The notes below the pieces were generated by a model that was given only the letters and a program-made list of their open reading frames with translations, ran no database searches and was not told the DNA's origin. DNA of 64,000 nucleotides from Citromicrobium sp. UBA3494. GTDB lineage: Bacteria > Pseudomonadota > Alphaproteobacteria > Sphingomonadales > Sphingomonadaceae. Positions 1 to 8,919 of the stretch are shown one piece after another. The DNA lies in the NCBI GenBank assembly GCA_002377695.1, contig DFQH01000001.1:144417-208416 (forward strand), written 5' to 3'. The stretch's first letter is position 1. Every line of letters starts with the position of its first letter. The position numbers and the translations under genes were made by a program.

Positions 1-1031
1 TTGTCCAACGCGGCCTGGTTGATCAGCGGCCCGACCTCGGTTCCATCCTCGGCTCCGTCACCGACCTTGAGCGCGCGGACCCGCTCGACCAGCTTGGCGC
101 AGAAGGCATCGTGGATGTCGCGCTGAACGTAGAAGCGGTTGGCGCACACGCAGGTTTGGCCTGCATTGCGGTATTTCGAGGCCATCGCCCCGTCGACCGC
201 CGCATCCAGATCGGCATCGGCGAACACGATAAAGGGCGCATTGCCGCCCAGTTCCATCGAGGTCCGCTTCACCGTGCCCGCGCACTGCGCCAGCAGTTTG
301 CGACCGACGCCGGTCGAGCCGGTGAAGGAGAGTTTGCGCACCACCTCGCTCTCGGTCAGCGCGCGGCCAACGTCTGCCGCGTTGCTGGTGGGCACCACGT
401 TGAACACGCCCGCCGGTACGCCCGCCTCGATTGCCAGCTGTGCAGCAGCGAGGGCGGAGAGCGGCGTATCTTCCGCCGGTTTCGCGACCATCGTGCATCC
501 CGCTGCCAGCGCGGGCGCGACCTTGCGCATCAGCATGGCATTGGGGAAATTCCACGGCGTGATCGCCGCGCACACACCGACCGGCTCGCGCGTCACGAAG
601 GCTTTTGCCCCGCCGACGGGGGCGGGAATGATCTCGCCATAGACCCGCTCCGCCTCCTCGGCGAACCACTTGATGTAGCCTGCGCCGTAGCGGACCTCAC
701 CCAGTGCCTCGGGCAGAGGCTTGCCCATTTCCGCCGTGATCAGGCGGGCGAGCGCGTCTTCCTCGGCGATCATCAGGTCGTACCAGCGGCGCAGGATTGT
801 GCCCCGCTCTGCCGCCGTGCGCGCACGCCAATCCGCCAGCGCGCGCTGGGCCGCGTCGATCGCCGCGAGCGCATCCTCGTGCGAGCAATCCGCCACCGAT
901 GCGATGGTCTCGCCCGTGGCAGGGTTGAGCACGGCGAAGGTCTTGCCACCCGCCGCAGCGCGCGGCTCCCCGTCGACGAAGGCCTGCCAGCTCTGCTGGT
1001 CGGCGTTGGAAAATCGCGGCATGTCGTTCAT
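1..1031 (-). CDS. gabD: NAD(P)-dependent succinate-semialdehyde dehydrogenase, partial (3' end off the left edge)
   Basis: Aldehyde dehydrogenase superfamily enzyme, expected to oxidise succinate semialdehyde (or a related aldehyde) to the acid in the cytoplasm. About 343 residues are present. The start is an ATG at 1031 (MNDMPRFSN) preceded by a GGAGAGGGAG ribosome-binding site. Family motifs are visible: TPWNFPNAM, the nucleotide-binding stretch FTGSTGVGRKL, the catalytic glutamate in SMELGGNAPF and the catalytic cysteine in GQTCVCANR. These match the GabD/SSADH subgroup best, but substrate is inferred. It lies 79 bp downstream of the MFS gene in the same direction, and a MocR-type direct-repeat operator occupies that gap, so it is probably its own regulated transcription start within the locus. 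Confidence 0.88.
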   Translation of the reverse strand, partial: MNDMPRFSNADQQSWQAFVDGEPRAAAGGKTFAVLNPATGETIASVADCSHEDALAAIDAAQRALADWRARTAAERGTILRRWYDLMIAEEDALARLITAEMGKPLPEALGEVRYGAGYIKWFAEEAERVYGEIIPAPVGGAKAFVTREPVGVCAAITPWNFPNAMLMRKVAPALAAGCTMVAKPAEDTPLSALAAAQLAIEAGVPAGVFNVVPTSNAADVGRALTESEVVRKLSFTGSTGVGRKLLAQCAGTVKRTSMELGGNAPFIVFADADLDAAVDGAMASKYRNAGQTCVCANRFYVQRDIHDAFCAKLVERVRALKVGDGAEDGTEVGPLINQAALD

Positions 1032-1078
1032 TCTTCGCTCCCTCTCCGCTCGACATCCCACCCGGGAGACGCTGGCGA

Positions 1079-1110
1079 TAGGTCCAGAATTTCTTGAAAT
1101 CTGGGGCCAG
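1079..1110 (-). promoter_or_regulatory. Candidate MocR-type direct-repeat operator upstream of the aldehyde dehydrogenase
   Basis: On the + strand the half-sites are TAGGTCCAG (1079-1087) and TGGGGCCAG (1102-1110), offset by exactly 23 bp. The proximal half lies 48 bp before the gabD ATG and the distal half abuts the stop codon of the MFS gene. The same arrangement, with the same offset and distance, occurs upstream of the nitrilase gene. Direct-repeat operators are typical of MocR/GabR regulators; the assignment to the MocR protein encoded at 8920-10761 is inference. Confidence 0.6.
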
Positions 1111-2280
1111 TTATCCGCTCTTGCTCCGGTCGAGCGACCGGGCCGGAAACAGCATGACGATCGCGCTCAGAACAAAGGTGGCGATGGCGACATTGATGAG
1201 CAGCCCGTAGTCTCCTCCGCTGCCGAGCAGCTGTCCGGCAACGAGCGGGCCGGACGCAAGCCCGATCTTCGAGACGAAGCCCGCCGCCGCCGCTGTCCGT
1301 CCGGCGCCGTCGAACTGCGATGCCATGCCCAGCAGATAGGCCATCACCATGCCCCAGGTGATCCCGGTGCCGCAGTTGGCAATGAGGTATGCCGCCGGAT
1401 GCGCGCTCCAGTGAAAGATAGCCGTGCCTGCCAGCGTCAGCAGCATGACCAGCGCCAGCGGCAGGAAGCGCCCGAACTTCGTCCCGATCACGATCACGCA
1501 GAGTGGCCCCAGCAGGGCAATCCAGGTTGCCAGCCCCAGCGCATAGCTGGTGTAGGTCCGGTCCAGATCATAGGCGAGGCCCAGCCGGAAGATATAGGCA
1601 AGCAGCCCCATGTTCCCGGCCTGAAACAGGAAGATCGCCAGCAGCGTGAGGGCGAGCGGGCCCCACTCCACCTTGCCGCTGCCCAGCGTGGTGGTCGGCT
1701 TTGGCGGGAAGGCCGGCAGGAACACCAGCATCACGAGGCTGGCGAAGCTGAACAGCGCGAGCGCAACGAACAGCGCCTGCGTGCCATAGATCGGGACCAG
1801 CTGCGGCAGGGTCATCACGCCCAGGCCACCAAGGCCGAACTGGACGAACAGCAGGATGCCGAAGGTGCGGTCGGCCTGCGCGGTGCGGGCGATCACGCCG
1901 AAGGCGGTCCCCACCAGCATGCCGCCCACGAGCCCATGCAAGGCGCGTACCGCAAGCAGCGCGTCGGCACTCTCGATCGGCATCGAGATCAGATCGAGCG
2001 CGATCAGCAGTACCAGCAGCGTGTAGGCCGCCGGACGCCACGGGACGATCTTGATCAGCACCACCGCGATCAGCGCACCCACCGATGCGCCGTAGATATT
2101 GGCCGACCCGATCAGCCCCGCCTTGCTCTCCGAAATGCCGAGCCCGGTGATCAGGCCATCGACGATGGCGGCCATGATGTTGACGTAGAACAGCCCCGCC
2201 GTCGCCAGGAAGCTGAGCATGATGCCTGCGAGGAGCCCGGCCGGATCGACCTTCATCCTGGAGTGTATTGCGGCGCTCAT
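1111..2280 (-). CDS. MFS transporter
   Basis: A 389-residue, very hydrophobic protein with about 12 predicted membrane segments, typical of the major facilitator superfamily. The N-terminal segment reads LLAGIMLSFLATAGLFYVN and the second half begins after a charged linker (FPPKPTTTLGSGKVEWG, about residue 200). The ATG at 2280 was chosen because it overlaps the stop of the upstream serine hydrolase as ATGA (2277-2280), which indicates translational coupling. Its position between an exported hydrolase and an aldehyde dehydrogenase suggests it carries the locus's substrate or product across the inner membrane. The substrate cannot be read from the sequence. Confidence 0.85.
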   Translation of the reverse strand: MSAAIHSRMKVDPAGLLAGIMLSFLATAGLFYVNIMAAIVDGLITGLGISESKAGLIGSANIYGASVGALIAVVLIKIVPWRPAAYTLLVLLIALDLISMPIESADALLAVRALHGLVGGMLVGTAFGVIARTAQADRTFGILLFVQFGLGGLGVMTLPQLVPIYGTQALFVALALFSFASLVMLVFLPAFPPKPTTTLGSGKVEWGPLALTLLAIFLFQAGNMGLLAYIFRLGLAYDLDRTYTSYALGLATWIALLGPLCVIVIGTKFGRFLPLALVMLLTLAGTAIFHWSAHPAAYLIANCGTGITWGMVMAYLLGMASQFDGAGRTAAAAGFVSKIGLASGPLVAGQLLGSGGDYGLLINVAIATFVLSAIVMLFPARSLDRSKSG

Positions 2281-3932
2281 CGTGCTTCTCCACACAGCGG
2301 ATAGGTTTCGTGAATGGCCTTGGTCGAGGCGCCCCAGCGATAGGTCCCGCCATCGCTGACGTGCCAGTAGAGCCGGTTGCCCGGCAGCAGCGCGGCGGTG
2401 AGCCCGCCGAAGCCCGACATCAGCGAAATCCACCGGTCGCTCTCGCAGCCGAGATACGGGCCGGCATTCCAAGCCCAGAAGCCGTTGCGGTAGCGCTGGT
2501 CGTCGCTCGCCGCGCGCAGGCCATGCGGCGCGTCGCCCTGTTGGAGGGCTTCGGCCAGCATCACGGGATCGAGATAGGCCTCGCCATCGATCGTGCCGCC
2601 GCGCTGGAGGAAGGCGGCGATGCGGGCGAGATCGGCGCGGGTCAGGTAGAGGCCCCAGCCGGAGAAGGGAATCGCGCTCTCGTCATAGGTGCGCCGGGGA
2701 TGATCCATCAGCGCGGACAGGCCGAGCTTTTGCCAGATCGGTGCGAGCAGATCGGCGTGCAGATCGGCGCTCGCATCCTGCCGCTCGGTCCGCAGAATGG
2801 CGGTCATGGCGGTGCCCGCGATGTAGGTGTCGCCGGTGCGATAGACGAAGCGCTTGCCCGGATCGGTGCGGCGACCGAAGGCCTTGCACGCGATCAGGAT
2901 CTTGCTTGGATGATCCTCTACGAGGAAGAACTTCTGCATCGGCTCGGAGCCCTCGTCGACCTCTTGCCCGCGGCTGTTGTAGTGGCCCGATGTCATGTTG
3001 AGGACGTGCGAGACCGTCACGTCGCCCCAGCTATCGGCGTCGCAGCCGCCCACGTAGGGCGCGATCTTGCGCTGCATCGACCCCGGATAAAGCCGTTCGA
3101 GCCGCATCGCGCCGATCCCGGCGAAGATCGACTTGGCCCAGCTGTAGGAGGGCAGCCCCAGCTCGGCGCAGAAGGGATAGGGGCCTGCTCGGGTCGGGCA
3201 GTCGGAGACGTAGTGCGTACCGTCGATCACCGTGCCGTAGGCGGTCAGCGCCTCTGCGGGGACCTGATCCTCATCCGCAAGGCGGTCGGCAAAGGGCAGC
3301 GTGCTCACCGGCATTTCGGGCAGGCGGGCCGCGCGTTCGCGCCGGTCCGCAGCGATGACTTCTGACGAATTCGCGACCGGGCTGGCGGTGAAACGCGCGG
3401 GGAGTTCGGCGCGCATGTCGAATTGCAGGTAGGCGCAGGTCTCGCTGGCGATCTGGAAATCGGCGGGCTGTCCCGGGGCGGACAGGTTGACCTTGAGCAG
3501 CCCGTTGTGAACGCAGTTCGCGTTCCGCTCTGCCAGGGCTACCGGCAGGGAGAGCCAGGCGCTCCCGTCGGAGCCGCGCCATGCGGTGCCGGGCTGGACG
3601 ATCCATTCCCAGCTGGGGTGGGTCCCGCGGATCGGCCCGCGCTGCACGGGGATGATACGCGTGCCATCCTGCACCAGATCGACCCGTAGCGGCGGGATGG
3701 CATCGAGTTGAAACGCCTTGCGATCGATCCTGAAGCTGTTGGTGTGCAGGTCGAACAGATCGGCCCCGGCTGCGTCCACCACCAGACTGCCTTCGATGGC
3801 CTCGGCAGGCACGCCCGGTGCTTCGGGCGGCGCGAAATGCGAGGTCGGCAGCAGGTCGCCGCCCGATGCCAGCGCGGCACCGGTTAGCGAGAGGATCATG
3901 CTGCCTATCAGGATTCCAAGCTTCGAAATCAT
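2277..3932 (-). CDS. Exported serine hydrolase of the beta-lactamase/penicillin-binding family
   Basis: A 551-residue protein with an N-terminal signal peptide (MISKLGILIGSMILSLTGAALASG), so periplasmic or outer-membrane facing. A serine-x-x-lysine catalytic tetrad (SWAK within LPSYSWAKSIF) sits near mid-protein. A tyrosine motif region (YRTGDTYIAG) and a C-terminal HVSDGG stretch take the places of the usual YxN and KTG boxes. This class includes esterases, amidases and D-aminopeptidases rather than true beta-lactamases. It is coupled at both ends by 4-bp overlaps, with the sulfotransferase gene (3929-3932) and the MFS gene (2277-2280). It is plausibly the first periplasmic step in processing the compound this locus imports; the substrate is unknown. 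Confidence 0.82.
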   Translation of the reverse strand: MISKLGILIGSMILSLTGAALASGGDLLPTSHFAPPEAPGVPAEAIEGSLVVDAAGADLFDLHTNSFRIDRKAFQLDAIPPLRVDLVQDGTRIIPVQRGPIRGTHPSWEWIVQPGTAWRGSDGSAWLSLPVALAERNANCVHNGLLKVNLSAPGQPADFQIASETCAYLQFDMRAELPARFTASPVANSSEVIAADRRERAARLPEMPVSTLPFADRLADEDQVPAEALTAYGTVIDGTHYVSDCPTRAGPYPFCAELGLPSYSWAKSIFAGIGAMRLERLYPGSMQRKIAPYVGGCDADSWGDVTVSHVLNMTSGHYNSRGQEVDEGSEPMQKFFLVEDHPSKILIACKAFGRRTDPGKRFVYRTGDTYIAGTAMTAILRTERQDASADLHADLLAPIWQKLGLSALMDHPRRTYDESAIPFSGWGLYLTRADLARIAAFLQRGGTIDGEAYLDPVMLAEALQQGDAPHGLRAASDDQRYRNGFWAWNAGPYLGCESDRWISLMSGFGGLTAALLPGNRLYWHVSDGGTYRWGASTKAIHETYPLCGEAR

Positions 3933-5500
3933 GCGATCACCCCCGCCTGAGACAACCTGTCGAACAGTCCCTGGAAATGCTCTTCATGGCGGCGCCAGGC
4001 GCCGATCGATCGATTGTGAATCGGTTGGCGGACCTGCGCCGCGCTGGCTGTCGCGGTCGGCGAGCTTGCCTTGTGGAAGTCGAGCACGCGCTCGTCCCAG
4101 TCGAGCCCCGCAGCCCTCAGCAGCGCCCGGCTTTCGTATTCCTGGTCGCTCACCAGATCCTCGTAGCGCACGTGGTGGATCCGGTCGCCAAGCAGATCGT
4201 CCCAATGCGCCATCAGGTGGTGCTTGGCGATCAGGTAATCGGCAATGTCGTCCAGCGAGTAGGCGAAGGGATAACCCATGCGAAACAGCGTCTTGTAGAC
4301 GGCGAAGGCAATATCCATCGGGTCGCGCTCGACGCTGACGATGGTCGCGTTCGGCAGGGACTGCGCGATGATGCCGAGATAGAGGAAATTGAGCGGCGTC
4401 TTGTCCACGGTGCGCGCCGCGTCGGGCGCGCGCCAGGCCATCCGCTGCGCGTAATTGGCACCGATCGCCTGCGCGGGGCCACGATGCGATTTCTCGATCA
4501 GTTCGCGTTTCGATCCGACCGGCCCGGTCTCTTCCATGATTGCCAGCGCGAGGTCGTTCACCTCTCCCACGCTGGCTACGTCGGGATGGCTGGCGAAGAT
4601 GCGGTCGACCAGCGTGGTGCCGGAACGCGGCATGCCGACCACGAAAATCGGCGCAGCATCCTTGTGGCCCGCCCCACCCTCGCCGCTCCCGGCCGAGCAC
4701 GCGGCAATCTGGCGCATCGTTTCGGCATCGGCCTGCACGCGGTACTGCATGGCGTGCCTGCGCAGGGCGTTCCCGCGCTGCAGGGCCTGCCAGCTCTCCG
4801 CGTGGCGGCCCAGATCCTCCAGTTCCTTGGCGCAGGCGAAATGCGCCGCGAACGCATCGCGGCGGCCCTGCATGCGCGGCAAAACGCGCGCGAGATCGTC
4901 CAGATTGTTCCGCTCGGGTGTTTGTGTCCGCAGGGTGGAGAGGTTGTAGCGCGCATCGCCGTCGAGCGGCTCTGCCTTCAGCACTGCCCGCAGGTTGTCC
5001 TCGGCCTGGCGGAAGTCACCCAGAGCGACCTGCGCGGCAGCGAGATTGAAGCGGTATCGCGGATGGGCGGGCCGAGCCTCGCATGCGCGCAGCAAGAGGC
5101 TGGCCGCGAGCTCGTAGTCGGCGATCTGCGTGGCGGTCTGCGCGAGTGCGTCGAGGCGCTCGGCTGCGGTGTCCGTGCCCTCGGACAATTCGACGATGCG
5201 TTGCCGGGCGGTCGGGATGTCTCCCAGCAGCACCAGCGCTTCGAGTTCGAGAGCCTGCGCACGGGCGTCTCCTGGCGAGGCCTTGCGCGCCATCACGGCA
5301 CTGCGCACCATCGCCGCGAAGTTGCTCTGTCGCTGGTAGGCGCGGGCCAGCACGGTCCACGCGGTCGTATCACCTTGCGCCTCGGCCAAGGCCGCTTCCA
5401 GTATCGCGGAAGCTTTTGCCGGAGCCCCCTGCTCGAGCAGGGTCACGGCTTCGCGCGTTGCCGCGGCCAGCCGATCATCCTGCTCGAGCGAGGTCTCCAT
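3929..5500 (-). CDS. TPR-repeat sulfotransferase family protein
   Basis: The N-terminal half is made of tetratricopeptide-like helical repeats (for example RYRFNLAAAQVALGDFRQAEDNL). The C-terminal half is a sulfotransferase domain with the PAPS-binding P-loop VVGMPRSGTTLVDRIF near residue 285 and the 3'-phosphate region SVERDPMDIAFAVYKT. The start is ambiguous: an ATG at 5500 (METSLEQ) or a TTG at 5512; neither has a strong ribosome-binding site. It starts just after the TonB receptor stop (5516) and overlaps the serine hydrolase by 4 bp. Fused TPR-sulfotransferases next to TonB receptors recur in sphingomonads and Caulobacter relatives; the acceptor molecule is not known. Confidence 0.85.
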   Translation of the reverse strand: METSLEQDDRLAAATREAVTLLEQGAPAKASAILEAALAEAQGDTTAWTVLARAYQRQSNFAAMVRSAVMARKASPGDARAQALELEALVLLGDIPTARQRIVELSEGTDTAAERLDALAQTATQIADYELAASLLLRACEARPAHPRYRFNLAAAQVALGDFRQAEDNLRAVLKAEPLDGDARYNLSTLRTQTPERNNLDDLARVLPRMQGRRDAFAAHFACAKELEDLGRHAESWQALQRGNALRRHAMQYRVQADAETMRQIAACSAGSGEGGAGHKDAAPIFVVGMPRSGTTLVDRIFASHPDVASVGEVNDLALAIMEETGPVGSKRELIEKSHRGPAQAIGANYAQRMAWRAPDAARTVDKTPLNFLYLGIIAQSLPNATIVSVERDPMDIAFAVYKTLFRMGYPFAYSLDDIADYLIAKHHLMAHWDDLLGDRIHHVRYEDLVSDQEYESRALLRAAGLDWDERVLDFHKASSPTATASAAQVRQPIHNRSIGAWRRHEEHFQGLFDRLSQAGVIA

Positions 5501-5515
5501 GCGTTCAGCCAACCG

Positions 5516-7909
5516 CTAGAACGACACGGTCGCAGTCAGACCCACGGTGCGGGGAAGCGAGATGAACTCCTTGCTCCCGTTCCCGAAGTACCCGAGTGTC
5601 GGTGCGGGGCCCATGTAGGCCTCCGTAAAGACGCCGCTCACACCTTCCTCGTTGAAGATGTTCTTGACCCAGGCGGCGATGGTCAGCGGCCCGTTGGATA
5701 CGCTCGCCGTGGCATTGAACAGCGCGAACCCTTCCAGCGGCACGTTGAACGTCGTGCTGGTGCCGATCGCGTTGCGCGTTTCGGACTGGTAGTTGCCGTC
5801 GGTGCGCAGGAACAGCGACCAGTTGTCGCTGATCGGGGTATCGTAGCTGAAGGCCCAGTTGATCATGTGCTCGGGCGTGCCCGGCAGACGGTCGCCATCC
5901 TGGCCCAGCACCGCCCCGTTCGGTGCCAGTACGTCGCCGGTCAGCTCGGCATTCACGTAGGCATAGCCCAGCTGGTAGCGCAGGCTGTCCGAAAGATAGC
6001 CATCGACCGCCAGCTCCAGCCCGTAGGTTCGCGCGGATTCCCCGTTGCGCACGGCGAAGAAGCCCCAGTTGGTGGTCGCCGTGTTGAGCTGCGAATCGCT
6101 CCAGTCGACATAGAACACGCTTGCGTCGTAGGTCACATCGCCCGCGCGGCCCTTAACCCCGGCTTCGTAGTTCACCACGCTGTCTGCGGTGTAGATCTGC
6201 CATGCGGGATCTTCGGCGAAGGTCCCGGTCAGCGGGACCGCGTTCGAGCCGCCCCGGCGATAGCCTTCCGATACCGTCACATAGGCCAGCTGGTCCGGAG
6301 CGAACTTCCACGAGAGGTTGCCCTTGAACAGCACATCGTCCTCGCCGACTTCGAGATTCGCGGTCGTCGGGTCGGCGACCGATGCATAGAGCGGAAGGTC
6401 GATGAAGGTGTCGTTGTTCGACTGGTTGTCGAAATAGCGCGCGCCCACGGTCAGGTCGAACGTCTCGGTCGCGTGCCAGGTCACTTCGCCGAAGATGGAG
6501 ACTTCCTCGAAATCCTCGTCGCGGCGGTAGGCGAAATCCTGATCGCCCGTCACGGCGGCAGCCGCGCCGGGGAAGGCCGCATCCCACCAGCGCTTGAATC
6601 CGCGCAGATAGCTGCTCTGCGTGGAAAGGATGCTCTGGTCGCGGTAGAAGCCCCCGATCACGTAATCGATCGTTTCGTTCCCGTTCGAAACGAGGCGGAG
6701 CTCCTGGACGAATGCCGAATCCTCGTAGGTTCGCACGGCCGAAGCGGCCGGACGCGGGTAGTTGTAGTAGAAGCCGAGGAAGCCGGCCTGCGCATAGAAC
6801 CCGGTGTTCTCGCTCGTGCTGCTGCCCTGCGTATCGTAATACGACGTCGAAGAGGTCAGCGTGGCGAAGCCCATGTCGATATTGGCTTCAAGCGCGATGA
6901 GATCGACTTCGCGATCGGAAGGTTCGAGCTGGATCGAACCGATCTCGTTGTCGTCGTACGCGTTGCCGAAACCGTCCACGCCCACGGTCTGCGCGCGGCG
7001 GCCGCCGATATCGTCTTCCTGGTGGGCATAGAGCAGCTTGGCATCGAAAGATGCGCTGGGCTCGAACAGCATGGTCGCGCGCAGCATCCACTGCTCGGCG
7101 GTATCTGCGTCTTCGACCGAGCGATAGGATGCTGCGGGGTCGAGAACGCCATTGGGTGCCGCCGGCAGGCCCTGCGCGTCGAGTTCGTACAGGTTCACGT
7201 AATCGGTGATGCCCGGATAGTCCGCATAAGAACCGACAACCCTGAACGCGAGCGTGTCGCCCAGCGGCAGGTTGAGCACCCCGTCGAGCGAGTAGCCGAC
7301 GTCGGCGGACCCATCGACGTGCGACACGGCGCCGCTGGCATAGCCGCCGAATTCGCCGAGTACCGGATCACGGGTGATGAAGCGTACCGTACCGCCCAGC
7401 GAACCGGAGCCGTACAGGGTGCCCTGCGGCCCGCGCAGCACCTCGACCCGTTCGATATCGCGCAGCATGAAGTTGGCGAATACAGGGGTCTCGTTGACGT
7501 AGGTGGAAACGGTCGCGACCGAAGAGGTCGCGTAGTCGCCCAGCGCATTGCTGTCGACGTTGAGGCCGCGAATGCGGATCTGGTTCACCGTGCCCGCATT
7601 CCGGAAGCCGCGATCAACCACGGCCACGCCCGGGATCGAGCGCAGCAGTTCGTTGGTGTCGAACGTCTGCGCCGCCTCGATATCGTCTCCGCTGACCGAG
7701 GTGATGTTGTAGGGCACGTCGATCACGCGTTCCTGCCGACGGGTCGCCGTAACCGTGATGATGGGCCGTCCGGCCTCGTCCTCGGTGGCGGTTTCGTCCG
7801 CTTCGTCCGCCCCGGTTGCGTCCTGCGCGTGCAGCGGAGCGACCAGCGCGGTCGATGCGAGCAGCAGGCCGCCGAAGGTCATCATGCGCGTCTTTGTTCT
7901 GTGAATCAT
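5516..7909 (-). CDS. TonB-dependent outer membrane receptor
   Basis: A 797-residue protein with a signal peptide ending LLLASTALVAPLHAQ and a short acidic linker. A TonB-box-like segment (PIITVTATRRQE) leads into a plug domain (NITSVSGDDIEAAQ, IRGLNVDSNALG). A long beta-barrel follows, ending in the terminal aromatic residue of GLTATVSF, as outer membrane proteins do. The ATG at 7909 has an AAAGGGG ribosome-binding site and follows the nitrilase stop by 13 bp. It probably imports the substrate that the neighbouring amidase, hydrolase and dehydrogenase process. It resembles the generic sphingomonad TonB receptor class more than siderophore receptors, but ligand cannot be inferred. Confidence 0.9.
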   Translation of the reverse strand: MIHRTKTRMMTFGGLLLASTALVAPLHAQDATGADEADETATEDEAGRPIITVTATRRQERVIDVPYNITSVSGDDIEAAQTFDTNELLRSIPGVAVVDRGFRNAGTVNQIRIRGLNVDSNALGDYATSSVATVSTYVNETPVFANFMLRDIERVEVLRGPQGTLYGSGSLGGTVRFITRDPVLGEFGGYASGAVSHVDGSADVGYSLDGVLNLPLGDTLAFRVVGSYADYPGITDYVNLYELDAQGLPAAPNGVLDPAASYRSVEDADTAEQWMLRATMLFEPSASFDAKLLYAHQEDDIGGRRAQTVGVDGFGNAYDDNEIGSIQLEPSDREVDLIALEANIDMGFATLTSSTSYYDTQGSSTSENTGFYAQAGFLGFYYNYPRPAASAVRTYEDSAFVQELRLVSNGNETIDYVIGGFYRDQSILSTQSSYLRGFKRWWDAAFPGAAAAVTGDQDFAYRRDEDFEEVSIFGEVTWHATETFDLTVGARYFDNQSNNDTFIDLPLYASVADPTTANLEVGEDDVLFKGNLSWKFAPDQLAYVTVSEGYRRGGSNAVPLTGTFAEDPAWQIYTADSVVNYEAGVKGRAGDVTYDASVFYVDWSDSQLNTATTNWGFFAVRNGESARTYGLELAVDGYLSDSLRYQLGYAYVNAELTGDVLAPNGAVLGQDGDRLPGTPEHMINWAFSYDTPISDNWSLFLRTDGNYQSETRNAIGTSTTFNVPLEGFALFNATASVSNGPLTIAAWVKNIFNEEGVSGVFTEAYMGPAPTLGYFGNGSKEFISLPRTVGLTATVSF

Positions 7910-7922
7910 GGTCGAGACCCCT

Positions 7923-8834
7923 TTATTGCTCTTGGTGGACTTTGAAGATTTTCGCTTCGGTTTCGGGCGCCCCCTCGGCACCCGCGTCGCTTTGCGGAAC
8001 GGCCAGCGGCCCCAGGCCCGACATCGCCTTCGTGCGTGCTTCGGCATTCTCGTGCAGGGGGTAACGCAGCGGCGTGTCGCGGAAGCTCTTCATGACCTGG
8101 CCCAGGCCCTGCCAGCCTTCCTCGCGCGCATCGCGCACCTGCTGCAGATCGAGCCGAAGGGCCGCGACGTCGCGCCCCTCGCCACTCTCGTAGATCGGTT
8201 CTCCGCCCGGCCCGAAATAGGCCGAACGCCCATTGCCGAGCATCCCTGCGCAATTCACATCGATGAAAAAGCACTGGTTGGTGGCGGCGTTGGCGCGGGC
8301 AATCGCCAGTTCCACGTCGCGGTCGACCGTGTTGGTCATCGTGGGAAGGACGATGACCTCCGCGCCCATCGCGGCGAGCGTGCGCATGGCTTCCGGGAAC
8401 CACATGTCGTAACAGATCGCGAGACCCACGTGGCCGATGCCGGGAATTTCGAACACGCAGTAATCCTGCCCGCAGGCAACGTCCTTCTCGTAGGGAAGGA
8501 AGGGGAAGAACTTGTCGTGCCGGGCGATCATCGCCCCTTGCGGGTCGAAGACCGGGGAGACGTTGAAGATGCGTCCTTCGCGTTCCTGGTAGAACGAGCC
8601 CGGGATCAGATAGGTGCCGGTTTCGCGCGCCAGCGCCGACATGCGCCGCTCGAACGCTCCGCCTTCGGGCTCGGCGTGCTTTGGAGACGCGCCATAGGCA
8701 GCCAGTTCGCCGAACACGACCAGATCGACCCACGGGAACCGACGCGTCACCGCGCGCGTCTCATGCTCGATCAAGTCGATATTGTCGGTCGCCTCGGCTT
8801 CGACCTGGATTGCAGCAATACCTAGCTTCGCCAT
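7923..8834 (-). CDS. Nitrilase-superfamily carbon-nitrogen hydrolase
   Basis: A 303-residue cytoplasmic amidohydrolase. The catalytic triad of the superfamily is complete: Glu in VVFGELAAYG, Lys in ARHDKFFPF and Cys in LAICYDMWFPE. Family members cleave amide or carbamoyl C-N bonds (omega-amidase, N-carbamoyl amidases, aliphatic amidases); which one this is cannot be told. The ATG at 8834 is preceded by GAGGGGG at good spacing. It is the first gene downstream of the candidate operator at 8883-8914 and heads a run with the TonB receptor, sulfotransferase, serine hydrolase and MFS genes. It is therefore likely the first gene of a MocR-controlled operon. Confidence 0.88.
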   Translation of the reverse strand: MAKLGIAAIQVEAEATDNIDLIEHETRAVTRRFPWVDLVVFGELAAYGASPKHAEPEGGAFERRMSALARETGTYLIPGSFYQEREGRIFNVSPVFDPQGAMIARHDKFFPFLPYEKDVACGQDYCVFEIPGIGHVGLAICYDMWFPEAMRTLAAMGAEVIVLPTMTNTVDRDVELAIARANAATNQCFFIDVNCAGMLGNGRSAYFGPGGEPIYESGEGRDVAALRLDLQQVRDAREEGWQGLGQVMKSFRDTPLRYPLHENAEARTKAMSGLGPLAVPQSDAGAEGAPETEAKIFKVHQEQ

Positions 8835-8882
8835 CAATTCCCCCTCTGAGGAGAGAGGTTCTCGCAGTTGCGGCGAAGTTAT

Positions 8883-8914
8883 TAGAGCCAGTTCGGTCGG
8901 TTTTTTGGGGCCAG
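8883..8914 (-). promoter_or_regulatory. Candidate MocR-type direct-repeat operator upstream of the nitrilase operon
   Basis: On the + strand TAGAGCCAG (8883-8891) and TGGGGCCAG (8906-8914) are offset by 23 bp. The proximal half lies 49 bp before the nitrilase ATG and the distal half ends 5 bp before the MocR stop codon (8920-8922). Spacing, distance to the start codon and half-site sequence match the site at 1079-1110. The conserved positions read TAGnnCCAG and TGGGGCCAG. The spacers differ completely, so the match is not a simple duplication. Confidence 0.62.
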
Positions 8915-8919
8915 ATTGC

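Noticed and set aside
2277..3932. Antibiotic-resistance beta-lactamase
   Set aside because: Only the general SxxK family pattern is present. The YxN and KTG boxes are atypical and the context is catabolic.
3818..7945. A plus-strand open frame of 1375 codons
   Set aside because: It lies antisense to the sulfotransferase and TonB receptor genes. Its composition is Arg/His/Val/Gly-rich and has no domain; it reflects high G+C at third codon positions of the real genes.
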